Of a DNA stretch of 64,000 bases, positions 42,492-50,434 are shown piece after piece; within the stretch, counting starts at the first letter, position 1; each line of letters begins with the position of its first letter. Both the position numbers and the translations under genes were made by a program. The stretch spans positions 124,001 to 188,000 of the forward strand of contig JAMLIC010000013.1 of NCBI GenBank assembly GCA_023954375.1, read 5' to 3'. The notes under the pieces are model-generated. The model did no database searches. It was not told where the DNA came from and saw nothing but the letters and a program-made list of their open reading frames with translations. The DNA is from Planctomycetota bacterium (lineage in GTDB: Bacteria; Planctomycetota; J058).

Positions 42492-43915
42492 GGGGGCCGC
42501 GGACGACGGCCATCTTCCCGGGCCGGACGCTTCAGTCCGAGGAGTTGACGACCACGGCGGACCCCCATTCCCTCCGCGCCTGGCAGGAGACCCCGGCGGG
42601 CCAGGCCTTCTACGACGCGCTGGCCGTGCACGTGGCGGAGCGGGTCCGCCTGCGCGCGGGGCGCCTCCTGTCGGTCGGCGAGGGCGACGGGGCGCTCGCG
42701 TCGCGCCTGGCGCGGCTCCTCCCGGGCGTCGAGGTCGTCGGCCTCGACCTGTCCGCCGAGGCCGTCGACGCGGCCGCGGCGCGCCACCGGGCCGACAACC
42801 TGCGCTTCGAGCAGGGGAGCGCCGCCGACCTGGCCCGCCACGGCCCGTTCGCGGGCGTCGTCAGCGTGCAGGCGTTCCACCACTTCGCGGACCCACGGGC
42901 GGCCCTCCGCGGCATGTTCGACGCCCTGGCCCCGGGGGGCGCGCTGCTCGTGATCGACCTGCGGCGCGACGCCGACCTCGCGGCCTACCGCCGCCGGATC
43001 GAGGGCTACGTGGCCATGGACAGCTGGTCGAAGGCCCGGCTCCTGCGCGCGTCGGTCGCCGCCGCCCACACGCTCCCCGAGCTGGCGGCCATGGCGCGGG
43101 AGCTCGCCCCCGCCGCGGGGGTGCGGCCCCTCGCGCTGACGCGGGCCGCCCGCGCCGCCTACGCCCGGGTCGACGCGGGGTCGCTGGCGCAGGTCGAGGC
43201 CGACCTGCGCGGCCTCATGCTCGAGCTCCGGACGAAGCGGCCGACGCCCGGGCGCGCCCCGGCGCGCGACCGGGCGCGCGCCGCGCGCGCGGCCAGTCGC
43301 GCGCCGAGCGCGCGGGCCGGCGCCGGCACGCTCCTGTGGTCGGCGGGGGGGGCGCTCCTGTGGGCCGACCCCGCCGCCCTGGCGCTCACCCGGCAGTGCC
43401 GGCCGGGGTGGCGGCAGGCGCTGGCGGCCGACGCCCTGGCCGTGGCGAGCGACGCCGCCGGCGCGCGCACCGCGCGCCGCGACCTCCCGCTGGCGGCGGG
43501 GGGCGGCGCCGTCCGCGCGCGCTCCATGCCGGGGCCGGCGGCGGCGGGGGTGGCCGCGGTGACGGTCCTCGAGCCGGCGCGCCGGCCGCGCCTCGAGGTC
43601 GAGCCGCGGTCCGCCGCGCTCGCGGCGCAGCACCGGCTCACGGCGCGCGAGCTCGAGGTCCTCGCCCACGTCGCCGAGGGGCTCGGCAGCCGGCAGATCG
43701 CGCAGCGCCTCGGGATCGCCACGCCGACCGTGTGCACGCACCTCACGAGCATCTACCGCAAGACGCGCACGTCGGGGCGGGTCGAGCTCGTGCGGCTCGC
43801 CCTGGGCGGGCCACGGCTCGCCACGCCGGTCGCCGCGGACCCCGCCGGCGGGACAGCCTCGTCCCGCTCGTCGGAGGCGAGCAGGCGCGCGCGGGCGGCG
43901 GCCTGCACGGCATGA
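42488..43915 (+). CDS. SAM methyltransferase fused to a PAS-like and LuxR-type DNA-binding region
   Basis: A 475-aa protein. Residues about 55-190: class I methyltransferase with motif I LLSVGEGDGALASRLA, acidic VVGLDLSAEAVDAA, and VSVQAFHHFADPRAALRG. About 280-360: PAS-like segment (GTLLWSAGGALLWADPAALA). About 383-440: LuxR HTH, RLTARELEVLAHVAEGLGSR then GIATPTVCTHLTSIYRKTR. The last two parts resemble those of the regulators at 37875 and 38983, whose input domain is GAF-like; here a methyltransferase takes that place. Start GTG overlaps the previous stop (GTGA). Confidence 0.75.
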   Translation: MRGPRTTAIFPGRTLQSEELTTTADPHSLRAWQETPAGQAFYDALAVHVAERVRLRAGRLLSVGEGDGALASRLARLLPGVEVVGLDLSAEAVDAAAARHRADNLRFEQGSAADLARHGPFAGVVSVQAFHHFADPRAALRGMFDALAPGGALLVIDLRRDADLAAYRRRIEGYVAMDSWSKARLLRASVAAAHTLPELAAMARELAPAAGVRPLALTRAARAAYARVDAGSLAQVEADLRGLMLELRTKRPTPGRAPARDRARAARAASRAPSARAGAGTLLWSAGGALLWADPAALALTRQCRPGWRQALAADALAVASDAAGARTARRDLPLAAGGGAVRARSMPGPAAAGVAAVTVLEPARRPRLEVEPRSAALAAQHRLTARELEVLAHVAEGLGSRQIAQRLGIATPTVCTHLTSIYRKTRTSGRVELVRLALGGPRLATPVAADPAGGTASSRSSEASRRARAAACTA

Positions 43916-43948
43916 GGCGTGCGTCGCCCTCCTCCCGGAGGGTCGACG

Positions 43949-44296
43949 ATGATGACCGTCGAGACGATCAGCAAGCGGCTGATCTCGCTGGGCGCCGCGG
44001 TGCGGCAGGCGCTCGAGGCCGTGGAGGGGGACGATGACGCGCCGGGCGAGCTCCGGCGCGCCGTGCAGGACCTCGTCGAGCGCCACCGCGAGATCAAGGA
44101 GCGGGCGAAGGCCGCCGACCCGCGGATCGCCCGCGAGCTGGTGCACCTGCTCGAGGCGGTCGCCGACCGCGCCAAGCACGTCGCCGAGGAGGCCGACGGG
44201 CCGGACGAGAGCACGCGCCAGGCGGTCCGCGACGCCCACGACGCGATCTCCGGCCTCGAGGCGGACGTCGACGCGCCGGGCGAGGAGGCGCCGTGA
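43949..44296 (+). CDS. Small helical, coiled-coil-like protein of unknown function
   Basis: A 115-aa soluble protein. Long charged helices (TISKRLISLGAAVRQALEAV, DLVERHREIKERAKAADPRI, LLEAVADRAKHVAEEADGPD) suggest a helical bundle. No motif recognised. The ATG has GGAGG eight bases upstream. It begins 31 bp after the methyltransferase-LuxR gene and its TGA overlaps the next GTG start, so it belongs with the two small membrane proteins. Confidence 0.6.
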   Translation: MMTVETISKRLISLGAAVRQALEAVEGDDDAPGELRRAVQDLVERHREIKERAKAADPRIARELVHLLEAVADRAKHVAEEADGPDESTRQAVRDAHDAISGLEADVDAPGEEAP

Positions 44297-44397
44297 ACCT
44301 CGTCTACGTGCTGCTGATCGTGCTCCTGCTCGCGTTCATGCTCTGGGCGCTGAATCGGGGCGAGGAGGCGCGGCGCCGCGGGGCGCCGCCCGCGTGA
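44293..44397 (+). CDS. Small single-helix membrane protein (34 aa)
   Basis: Starts at GTG overlapping the TGA of the preceding gene. The peptide reads NLVYVLLIVLLLAFMLWALN as one hydrophobic helix followed by a basic tail (RGEEARRRGAPPA), so the tail should face the cytoplasm. Real coding is supported by the start/stop overlap and by a similar small protein just downstream. No family known to me. Confidence 0.5.
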   Translation: MNLVYVLLIVLLLAFMLWALNRGEEARRRGAPPA

Positions 44398-44408
44398 CGG
44401 GAGGGCCC

Positions 44409-44522
44409 ATGTGGCAGAACCTGGTCTATCCGCTGCTCTTCTTCGTCGTGTTCGCGCTGCTCCTCTGGATCCTCGCGGGCATGCCGCGGCCCGGGCGGCG
44501 CCGCCCGGGCCTGGAGCCCTGA
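44409..44522 (+). CDS. Small single-helix membrane protein (37 aa)
   Basis: MWQNLVYPLLFFVVFALLLW is a single hydrophobic helix, with a short arginine-rich tail (PRPGRRRPG). A good GGAGGG precedes the ATG. It follows the 34-aa membrane peptide by 11 bp. The two have the same plan: hydrophobic N-terminus and basic C-terminus. Confidence 0.5.
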   Translation: MWQNLVYPLLFFVVFALLLWILAGMPRPGRRRPGLEP

Positions 44523-44530
44523 ACCGCCGA

Positions 44531-45931
44531 TCAGGGCGGTGAGGGCTCCACGACGGCCCGCCGCGCCGGGTCCCAGGCCAGCACCCGCCAGCCGCGCGCG
44601 CGCCACGCCTGCACGTCGTGCTCCGCGCAGGGCGGCGTGCTCGGGCGCAGCCCGTGCCGCTCGGGGTCGAGGGGCGGCCGGTGGGCGCGCGCGGCCAGGA
44701 CCACGCCGCGCCGCGCGAGCGCCTCGGCGAGGCCGAAGCGCCAGACGGGCACCTTCCAGGTCGGGCCCCAGCCGGGGAGGCGGTCGGGGGCGTCGAGCAC
44801 GACGACCGGCCGGCCGTCCGCGGCGGCCGCGACGGCGTCGACGACCGCGCGGGCCTCGGCCGCGCCCTCGCGCCAGCGCAGGGCCGCGCGCCACGACGTC
44901 ACGCCCGCCGCCGCCGCCCACGCCACGAGCGCGAGCGCCAGGGCGGCCCGCGCCCGGGGCCACGCGAGCGCGAGGAGCAGCGCCGCCCACGGCGCCGACA
45001 GGAGGAGGTAGCGCGACTCCGGCCCCGGCCCCGCGAGCACGGGCGTCAGCGGCAGCCACACGAGCGCGAGCAGGGCGGCGCCCGGGCGCCCGGCGCGCCG
45101 CGCCGCCAGGGCCGCGGCGCCGAGCGCGACGAGGGCGAGCGCCCCGCCGGCGGCGGAGAGGAGGAGCCCGCGCTCGAGCGGCCAGGGCGCGAGGAGGAGG
45201 AGCGGCGTGAAGGCGACGTTCCCGGCCACGCGGGCCGGGTCGCGCAGGTCGGGCACCTCGGTCGAGCCGAGCGCCAGCTTGAGGAGCGCCCAGGCGGCGA
45301 CGAGGGCCACGTGCGGGGCGGCGTCGCGTGCCGCCTCGCCCGGGGCGCGCCCGCGCCCCCACGAGAGCGCGGCGACGAGGGCCGGCGCCGTGGCGGCGAA
45401 GTCCCAGGTGAGGAGCGCGGCCGTCGTCGCGGCGAGCGAGGCCGCGCGCAGGCGCCCTCCGCCGCGCGCGACCCACGCCAGGTGCGCCAACGCGAGCGCG
45501 AGGAGGCTGGCCTCGAGGAGCGCGTAGCCCGCCGTGCAGGGCCACACGAGCGGGTCGAGGGTGGCGGGCAGGGCGAGGACCCCCAGGCCCGCCGCCCGGC
45601 CCGGGCCCGCCGCCTCCGGCCCGGCGAGGCCGACCGCGACGCGCGGGAGGAGCCAGAGCGCCGCCGCGAGGTGGGCGAGGAGGGCGACCGCGCGCACGAG
45701 CCACGGCCCCGGGCCGGCGTCGGCGAGCAGCAGCAGCAGGTCGCGCGGCACCGAGACGTGCGCCGGCTCGAGCGGCCACGCGCCTGCCTGCCCGGCGGCG
45801 AGCAGCACCCAGTCGTCCGAGAGCCAGTCGAGCCCCCACGTCGACGCGGCCGCCGCGACCCGCGCCGCGGCGGCGAGGACCAGGGCGGCGAGGGCGAGGC
45901 GGCTCAGCCCTGCTGCTCGTGGAAGTGGCAC
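44531..45931 (-). CDS. Multi-pass membrane protein, GT-C glycosyltransferase-like
   Basis: About ten to twelve hydrophobic segments over 466 aa, Ala/Leu-rich. The first loop carries LDWLSDDWVLL, an acidic pair like those in GT-C enzymes (PMT and related). A soluble C-terminal region (RPVVVLDAPDRLPGWGPTWK) follows. No conventional start exists near the first helix apart from a GTG at 45931, which overlaps the upstream ABC gene by 28 bp and supplies the basic residue of the first helix. Convergent with the small membrane gene at 44409. Confidence 0.6.
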   Translation of the reverse strand: MPLPRAAGLSRLALAALVLAAAARVAAAASTWGLDWLSDDWVLLAAGQAGAWPLEPAHVSVPRDLLLLLADAGPGPWLVRAVALLAHLAAALWLLPRVAVGLAGPEAAGPGRAAGLGVLALPATLDPLVWPCTAGYALLEASLLALALAHLAWVARGGGRLRAASLAATTAALLTWDFAATAPALVAALSWGRGRAPGEAARDAAPHVALVAAWALLKLALGSTEVPDLRDPARVAGNVAFTPLLLLAPWPLERGLLLSAAGGALALVALGAAALAARRAGRPGAALLALVWLPLTPVLAGPGPESRYLLLSAPWAALLLALAWPRARAALALALVAWAAAAGVTSWRAALRWREGAAEARAVVDAVAAAADGRPVVVLDAPDRLPGWGPTWKVPVWRFGLAEALARRGVVLAARAHRPPLDPERHGLRPSTPPCAEHDVQAWRARGWRVLAWDPARRAVVEPSPP

Positions 45932-46974
45932 GCCACCAGGTGCGAGAGCTTCCCCGCGATCGGCAGCAGGCGCGGCCGCTCGCGCTCGCAGCGGCCGTCG
46001 TGGTCGACCTGCGGGCGGAGCGGGCAGCGCGAGGCGAAGTCGCAGCCGGTGCGCAGGTCGGCCGGCGAGGGGAGGTTGCCCTCGAGGAGCGTCCGCTTGC
46101 GCGTGCGCTCGAGCCTGGGGTCGGGGATCGGGACGGCCGAGAGCAGCGCCCGGCTGTAGGGGTGGCGCGTGTTCTCGTAGATCTCGTCGCGGTCGGCCGT
46201 CTCGACGATCCGGCCCAGGTACATGATCGCCACCCGGTGCGACAGGTGCCGCACGACGGCCACGTTGTGGGCGATGAACACGTAGGCCAGGTTGAGCTTG
46301 GCCTGCAGGTCCTCGAGCAGGTTGATGATCTGCGCCTGGATCGACACGTCGAGCGCCGACACCGGCTCGTCGCAGAACACGACCCGCGGCTCGAGCGCCA
46401 GGGCGCGCGCGATCCCGATCCGCTGCCGCTGGCCGCCCGAGAACTCGTGCGGGTAGCGGCTGGCGAAGTCGGGGTCGAGCCCGACCGTGATCATCAGGTC
46501 GCGGACCTTCTCGCGGAGCTCGCGCCGCGACGGGCGGCCGAAGTTGAGCAGCGGCTCGGCGATGATCGACTCGACCGTCCAGCGCGGGTCGAGGCTCGCG
46601 TAGGGGTCCTGGAAGATCATCTGCAGGTGCCGGCGCACCTTGCGCAGCTCCTCGCCCTTCGTCGCGCACAGGTCGCGCCCCTCGAAGAGCACCTGCCCGG
46701 CCGTCGGCCGGTGGAGCTGGAGGACCGCGCGCGCGGTCGTCGACTTGCCGCAGCCCGACTCGCCCACGAGGCCCAGCGTCTCGCCCGGGCGCAGGTCGAA
46801 CGACACGCCGTTGACGGCGCGGATCCGGCCCACCTCCCGCTCGAACACGATGCCCTTCGTCTTCACGAAGTGCATCTCCAGGTCCTTGACCTCGAGGATC
46901 GGCGGCCGCGGCGCCGTCGCGGCCGCGATCATGTCCTCGATGTTCACCGTGGGCGGCTCGCCGGGCAGGCTCAT
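45904..46974 (-). CDS. Oligopeptide ABC transporter ATP-binding protein (OppF-type)
   Basis: ATPase subunit of a peptide/nickel-type ABC importer, 356 aa. Walker A GESGCGKST, signature FSGGQRQRIGIARAL, Walker B VVFCDEPVSALD, H-loop FIAHNVAVV. The C-terminal oligopeptide/dipeptide domain holds a cysteine cluster (GCDFASRCPLR, DGRC, VACHF) as in [4Fe-4S]-bearing OppD/F proteins. The N-terminus has a short extra tail. ATG overlaps the OppD stop (ATGA). Confidence 0.92.
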   Translation of the reverse strand: MSLPGEPPTVNIEDMIAAATAPRPPILEVKDLEMHFVKTKGIVFEREVGRIRAVNGVSFDLRPGETLGLVGESGCGKSTTARAVLQLHRPTAGQVLFEGRDLCATKGEELRKVRRHLQMIFQDPYASLDPRWTVESIIAEPLLNFGRPSRRELREKVRDLMITVGLDPDFASRYPHEFSGGQRQRIGIARALALEPRVVFCDEPVSALDVSIQAQIINLLEDLQAKLNLAYVFIAHNVAVVRHLSHRVAIMYLGRIVETADRDEIYENTRHPYSRALLSAVPIPDPRLERTRKRTLLEGNLPSPADLRTGCDFASRCPLRPQVDHDGRCERERPRLLPIAGKLSHLVACHFHEQQG

Positions 46975-48020
46975 CGGCCGTCCACCGCCCGGCCCCGCCG
47001 GATCGGCACGAAGCAGGCCCGCTTGCGCCCCTCGGCGTCGGGCTCGAGCTTCGGCGCGTCCTTCCTGCAGCGGTCGCGCACGAAGCGGCACCGCGGCGCG
47101 AACGCGCACCCGGTCGGCAGCGCGGTGAGCTTGGGCGGCAGCCCCTCGATCGGGCGCAGCTTGCGCCCGGCCGGCTCGTCGAGGCGCGGGACGGACTCGA
47201 GGAGCGACAGCGTGTAGGGGTGGCGCGGGTCGGCGAACAGGTCGTCGACCGGGGCCTCCTCGACGACGCGCCCGGCGTACATGACCACCACGCGCGAGCA
47301 CATGCCGGCGACGACGCTCAGGTCGTGGGTGATCAGCACCAGGCCCATCTTGCGCTCGCGCTGGAGGCGCTGGATCAGCTCCAGGATCTGCGCCTGGATC
47401 GTCACGTCGAGCGCCGTCGTCGGCTCGTCGGCGATCAGGAGCTCGGGCCCGGTCACGAGCGACATGGCGATCATGACCCGCTGGCGCATGCCGCCCGAGA
47501 ACTCGTGCGGGTAGCTGTCGATCCGGTCCTCGGGCGCGGGGATCCCCACCTGCCTGAGCGCCTCGACCGCCTTGTCGCGGGCCGCGTCGCCCTGGAGCCC
47601 CAGGTGCAGCTCGACCGCCTCGGTGAGCTGGCGGCGCACCGTGAGGAACGGGTTCAGGCTGGTCATCGGGTCCTGGAAGATCATCGAGATCTTCCCGCCC
47701 CGGATCTGCCGCATCGCCCGCGGCTTCAGCTTCAGCAGGTCCTGCCCGCGGTAGAGCACCTGCCCCCCCGCCATGATCCCGGGCGGGCACTTGACCAGCC
47801 CCAGGATCGACATGGCGGTCACGCTCTTGCCGCAGCCCGACTCGCCGACGACCGCCAGCGACTCGCCCGGGGCCACGGCGTAGCTCACGCCGTTGACGGC
47901 GTAGACGCGCCCGTCGTCGGTGCGGAAGTGGACGTGGAGGTCCTTGACCTCGAGGACGGGCGGCTGCGGGGCGGCCTTGGGCTTGTCGGGGATCACCTCG
48001 CCCCAGGGCGTGACCGTCAC
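46971..48020 (-). CDS. Oligopeptide ABC transporter ATP-binding protein (OppD-type)
   Basis: Second ATPase subunit, 349 aa. Walker A GESGCGKSV, signature FSGGMRQRVMIAMSL, Walker B LLIADEPTTALD, H-loop LITHDLSVVAG. The C-terminal cysteine cluster (TGCAFAPRCRFVRDRC and KRACF) matches the OppD family. GTG start overlaps the upstream permease stop (GTGA). The set is complete: SBP, two permeases, two ATPases. Confidence 0.92.
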   Translation of the reverse strand: MTVTPWGEVIPDKPKAAPQPPVLEVKDLHVHFRTDDGRVYAVNGVSYAVAPGESLAVVGESGCGKSVTAMSILGLVKCPPGIMAGGQVLYRGQDLLKLKPRAMRQIRGGKISMIFQDPMTSLNPFLTVRRQLTEAVELHLGLQGDAARDKAVEALRQVGIPAPEDRIDSYPHEFSGGMRQRVMIAMSLVTGPELLIADEPTTALDVTIQAQILELIQRLQRERKMGLVLITHDLSVVAGMCSRVVVMYAGRVVEEAPVDDLFADPRHPYTLSLLESVPRLDEPAGRKLRPIEGLPPKLTALPTGCAFAPRCRFVRDRCRKDAPKLEPDAEGRKRACFVPIRRGRAVDGR

Positions 48021-49444
48021 GTGCGCCCTCGCTGCTGCGGGTCGAGGGCGTCGCGCAGGCCGTCGCCCAGGAAGTTCAGGCTGAAGAGCGTCAGCGCCAT
48101 GGCGATCGACGGCGCCACGAGCAGCCACGAGCGCTCGCCGTCGCTGCCGAGCGCGTCCATTCCGGACTTCACCAGGGCGCCCCAGGAGTCGAGGCTCTGC
48201 CCGTCGTACTCGACCGCCAGGCCGATGAACGCCAGGAACGACTCCTGCAGGATCACCGCCGGCACGGTCAGCGTCGTGTAGACCACGACCACGCCGAGCG
48301 TGTTGGGCACCAGGTGCCGGAAGAGGATCCCCGCCGGGCCGGTGCCGCTCATGCGGGCCGCCTCGACGAACTCCTTCTCCTTGAGCGACAGGATCTGGCC
48401 GCGCACGATCCGCGCCATGGTCAGCCACTGCACCGCGCCGAGCGCCACGAACAGGATCGTGATGTCGCGCCCGAAGTTCACGAGCAGCAGGATGACCAGG
48501 AACATGTAGGGGATCGCGAACAGGATGTCGACGATCCCCATCAGCAGGTCGTCGACCTTGCCGCCGGCGTAGCCGGAGATCGCGCCGTAGACGACGCCGA
48601 TCACCAGGCTCACAACCGTGGCGATCACGCCCACGAGGAGCGAGATCCGCCCGCCGTAGAGGATCCGGCTCAGGAGGTCGCGCCCCGACAGGTCGGTCCC
48701 GAGCCAGTGGGTGTGCCGCCGCTCGGTGCCGTCGACGTCGACCTTCCGCACGCTCCGGCCCTCGACCTCCATGCGGTCGATCCCCACCCCGTCGCGCGTC
48801 AGGTCGAGGACGACCCCGTTCTCGAGGTGCGCCGTGTAGAGCACCGGCCCCTTGGCCCGCTGCGCGTGGCGCACGATCATGACGAACGACGCCGGCCGCT
48901 CGCCGAAGGCCTCGGGGAGCGGCGCCTTCGTCTCGATCACCACGCTCGTGACCGGCTCGGCGCGCGACCCGTCCTCGCGCACCTCCACGAGCACGTCGCC
49001 CGGCGACGTGGCGTCGACGCGGTCGATCTTGATCGCGCCCTCGACGCGGCGGATCTCGGTCACGCGCCGCCGCTGGACGCGCACCCGGTACTCCGTCTCC
49101 TGCGTCTCGTCGACCTCGAACGTGATCGTGCGCGCGTCCTCGTAGCCCGGCCGGAGGTGCGTGGGCGGGTGGCCGACCGCGAGGAAGTTGCGGTTGAGGA
49201 CGTCGGGGTGGTCGAAGCGCGGCGGCTGGGCGCCGATCCACGTCTCGCCGTAGGTGGCGTCGAACGGGGCCAGCCACGGCGCGAGCACGGCCAGCGCGCT
49301 CATCACGATGACGACGCCCAGGCCGAACATGGCCATGTGGTTCTTCTTCAGGCGCCGCCAGGCGTCCTGCCACAGGCTCGTGCCCTTCTTCGGCGGCGCG
49401 GCGGGCGGGGCCACGCCGGGCTGGCTCTCGGCGGGCGCGCTCAC
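48017..49444 (-). CDS. Oligopeptide ABC transporter permease (OppC-type) with large periplasmic insert
   Basis: A 475-aa permease against about 300 usual. TM1 (about 36-60) is followed by an insert of roughly 180 residues (about 65-245), rich in beta-type alternations (TITFEVDETQETEYRVRVQR, VVIETKAPLPEAF), before the conserved HTHWLGTDLSGRDLLSRILY. The membrane domain has the EAA-like loop EAARMSGTGPAGILFRHLVP. The insert probably lies on the periplasmic side, where it could contact the binding protein. GTG start overlaps the OppB stop. Confidence 0.9.
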   Translation of the reverse strand: MSAPAESQPGVAPPAAPPKKGTSLWQDAWRRLKKNHMAMFGLGVVIVMSALAVLAPWLAPFDATYGETWIGAQPPRFDHPDVLNRNFLAVGHPPTHLRPGYEDARTITFEVDETQETEYRVRVQRRRVTEIRRVEGAIKIDRVDATSPGDVLVEVREDGSRAEPVTSVVIETKAPLPEAFGERPASFVMIVRHAQRAKGPVLYTAHLENGVVLDLTRDGVGIDRMEVEGRSVRKVDVDGTERRHTHWLGTDLSGRDLLSRILYGGRISLLVGVIATVVSLVIGVVYGAISGYAGGKVDDLLMGIVDILFAIPYMFLVILLLVNFGRDITILFVALGAVQWLTMARIVRGQILSLKEKEFVEAARMSGTGPAGILFRHLVPNTLGVVVVYTTLTVPAVILQESFLAFIGLAVEYDGQSLDSWGALVKSGMDALGSDGERSWLLVAPSIAMALTLFSLNFLGDGLRDALDPQQRGRT

Positions 49445-50433
49445 GTGTAGCGGATCCTCGGGTCGAGGAGGCCGTAGACCACGTCGACGATCAGGTTGAA
49501 GGCGACGAGGAGCACGCCGAAGAGGATCACCGTGCCCATGACCATGGTGTAGTCGCGGTTCATGGCGCTGGTGACGAACTCCCGGCCGATGCCCGGGATC
49601 GCGAAGATCTGCTCGACGACGAGCGACCCGGTGAGGATCTGCGCCACGGCCGGGCCGAGGAAGCTGACGACCGGGAGCATGGCGCCGCGCAGGGCGTGGC
49701 GGGCGACGATCACGTGCTCGCGCAGGCCCTTGGCCCAGGCGGTGCGGATGTAGTCCTGGTTGATCACCTCGAGCATGCCGGCGCGCGTCAGCCGCGCGAT
49801 GCGCGCCGCGAACGGCAGGGCCAGGGCGAACGAGGGCAGGATCAGGTACTGCGGCGCCATGAGGCCGCCGAAGAAGCCGCCGTCGGCCGCGTAGCCGGCG
49901 ACCGGCAGGAGCTTCCACCACAGGCCGAAGACGAGGGCCAGGAGCGGCCCGACGACGAACGTGGGCACGGCCAGGCCGACCATCGCCACCGCCATGGACC
50001 CGTAGTCGAAGACGGAGTTCTGCCGCACGCCCGCGATCACGCCGGCGCCGAGGCCCAGGACCAGCGAGATGAGCAGGGCGGCGATGCCCAGCAGGGCCGA
50101 GACCGGCGCCTTGAGCCAGATCACCTCGTTGACCGTGAGCGACTTGTTCTTGAACGACGGCCCCAGGTCGAAGCCGGGCCGGATCGAGAGGTTCCCCTCG
50201 CGGTCGAACAGGTGGACCGGCGACAGGTCGCGCAGGAACATGACGAACTGCACGTACCCCGGCTTGTCGAGGTGGTACTTCTCCTCCATGCGCCGCTTGA
50301 TGTCGGCGTCCACCTGCTTGTCCATGTCGAACGGCCCGCCCGGGGCCGCGCGCATGAGGAAGAAGGAGATGGTCACCAGGATCAGCAGGACGACGGGGAC
50401 CTGCAGCAGGCGCCGGAAGAGGTAACGACCCAC
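49441..50433 (-). CDS. Oligopeptide ABC transporter permease (OppB-type)
   Basis: A 330-aa permease starting MGRYLFRRLLQVPVVLLILV with the expected N-terminal helix. MRAAPGGPFD and HLDKPGYVQFVMFLRDL are typical, and the EAA-like loop is RTAWAKGLREHVIVARHALR. The C-terminus VVYGLLDPRIRYT is the usual OppB ending. GTG start is one base from the SBP stop. Part of the five-gene transporter operon. Confidence 0.93.
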   Translation of the reverse strand: MGRYLFRRLLQVPVVLLILVTISFFLMRAAPGGPFDMDKQVDADIKRRMEEKYHLDKPGYVQFVMFLRDLSPVHLFDREGNLSIRPGFDLGPSFKNKSLTVNEVIWLKAPVSALLGIAALLISLVLGLGAGVIAGVRQNSVFDYGSMAVAMVGLAVPTFVVGPLLALVFGLWWKLLPVAGYAADGGFFGGLMAPQYLILPSFALALPFAARIARLTRAGMLEVINQDYIRTAWAKGLREHVIVARHALRGAMLPVVSFLGPAVAQILTGSLVVEQIFAIPGIGREFVTSAMNRDYTMVMGTVILFGVLLVAFNLIVDVVYGLLDPRIRYT

Positions 50434-50434
50434 G

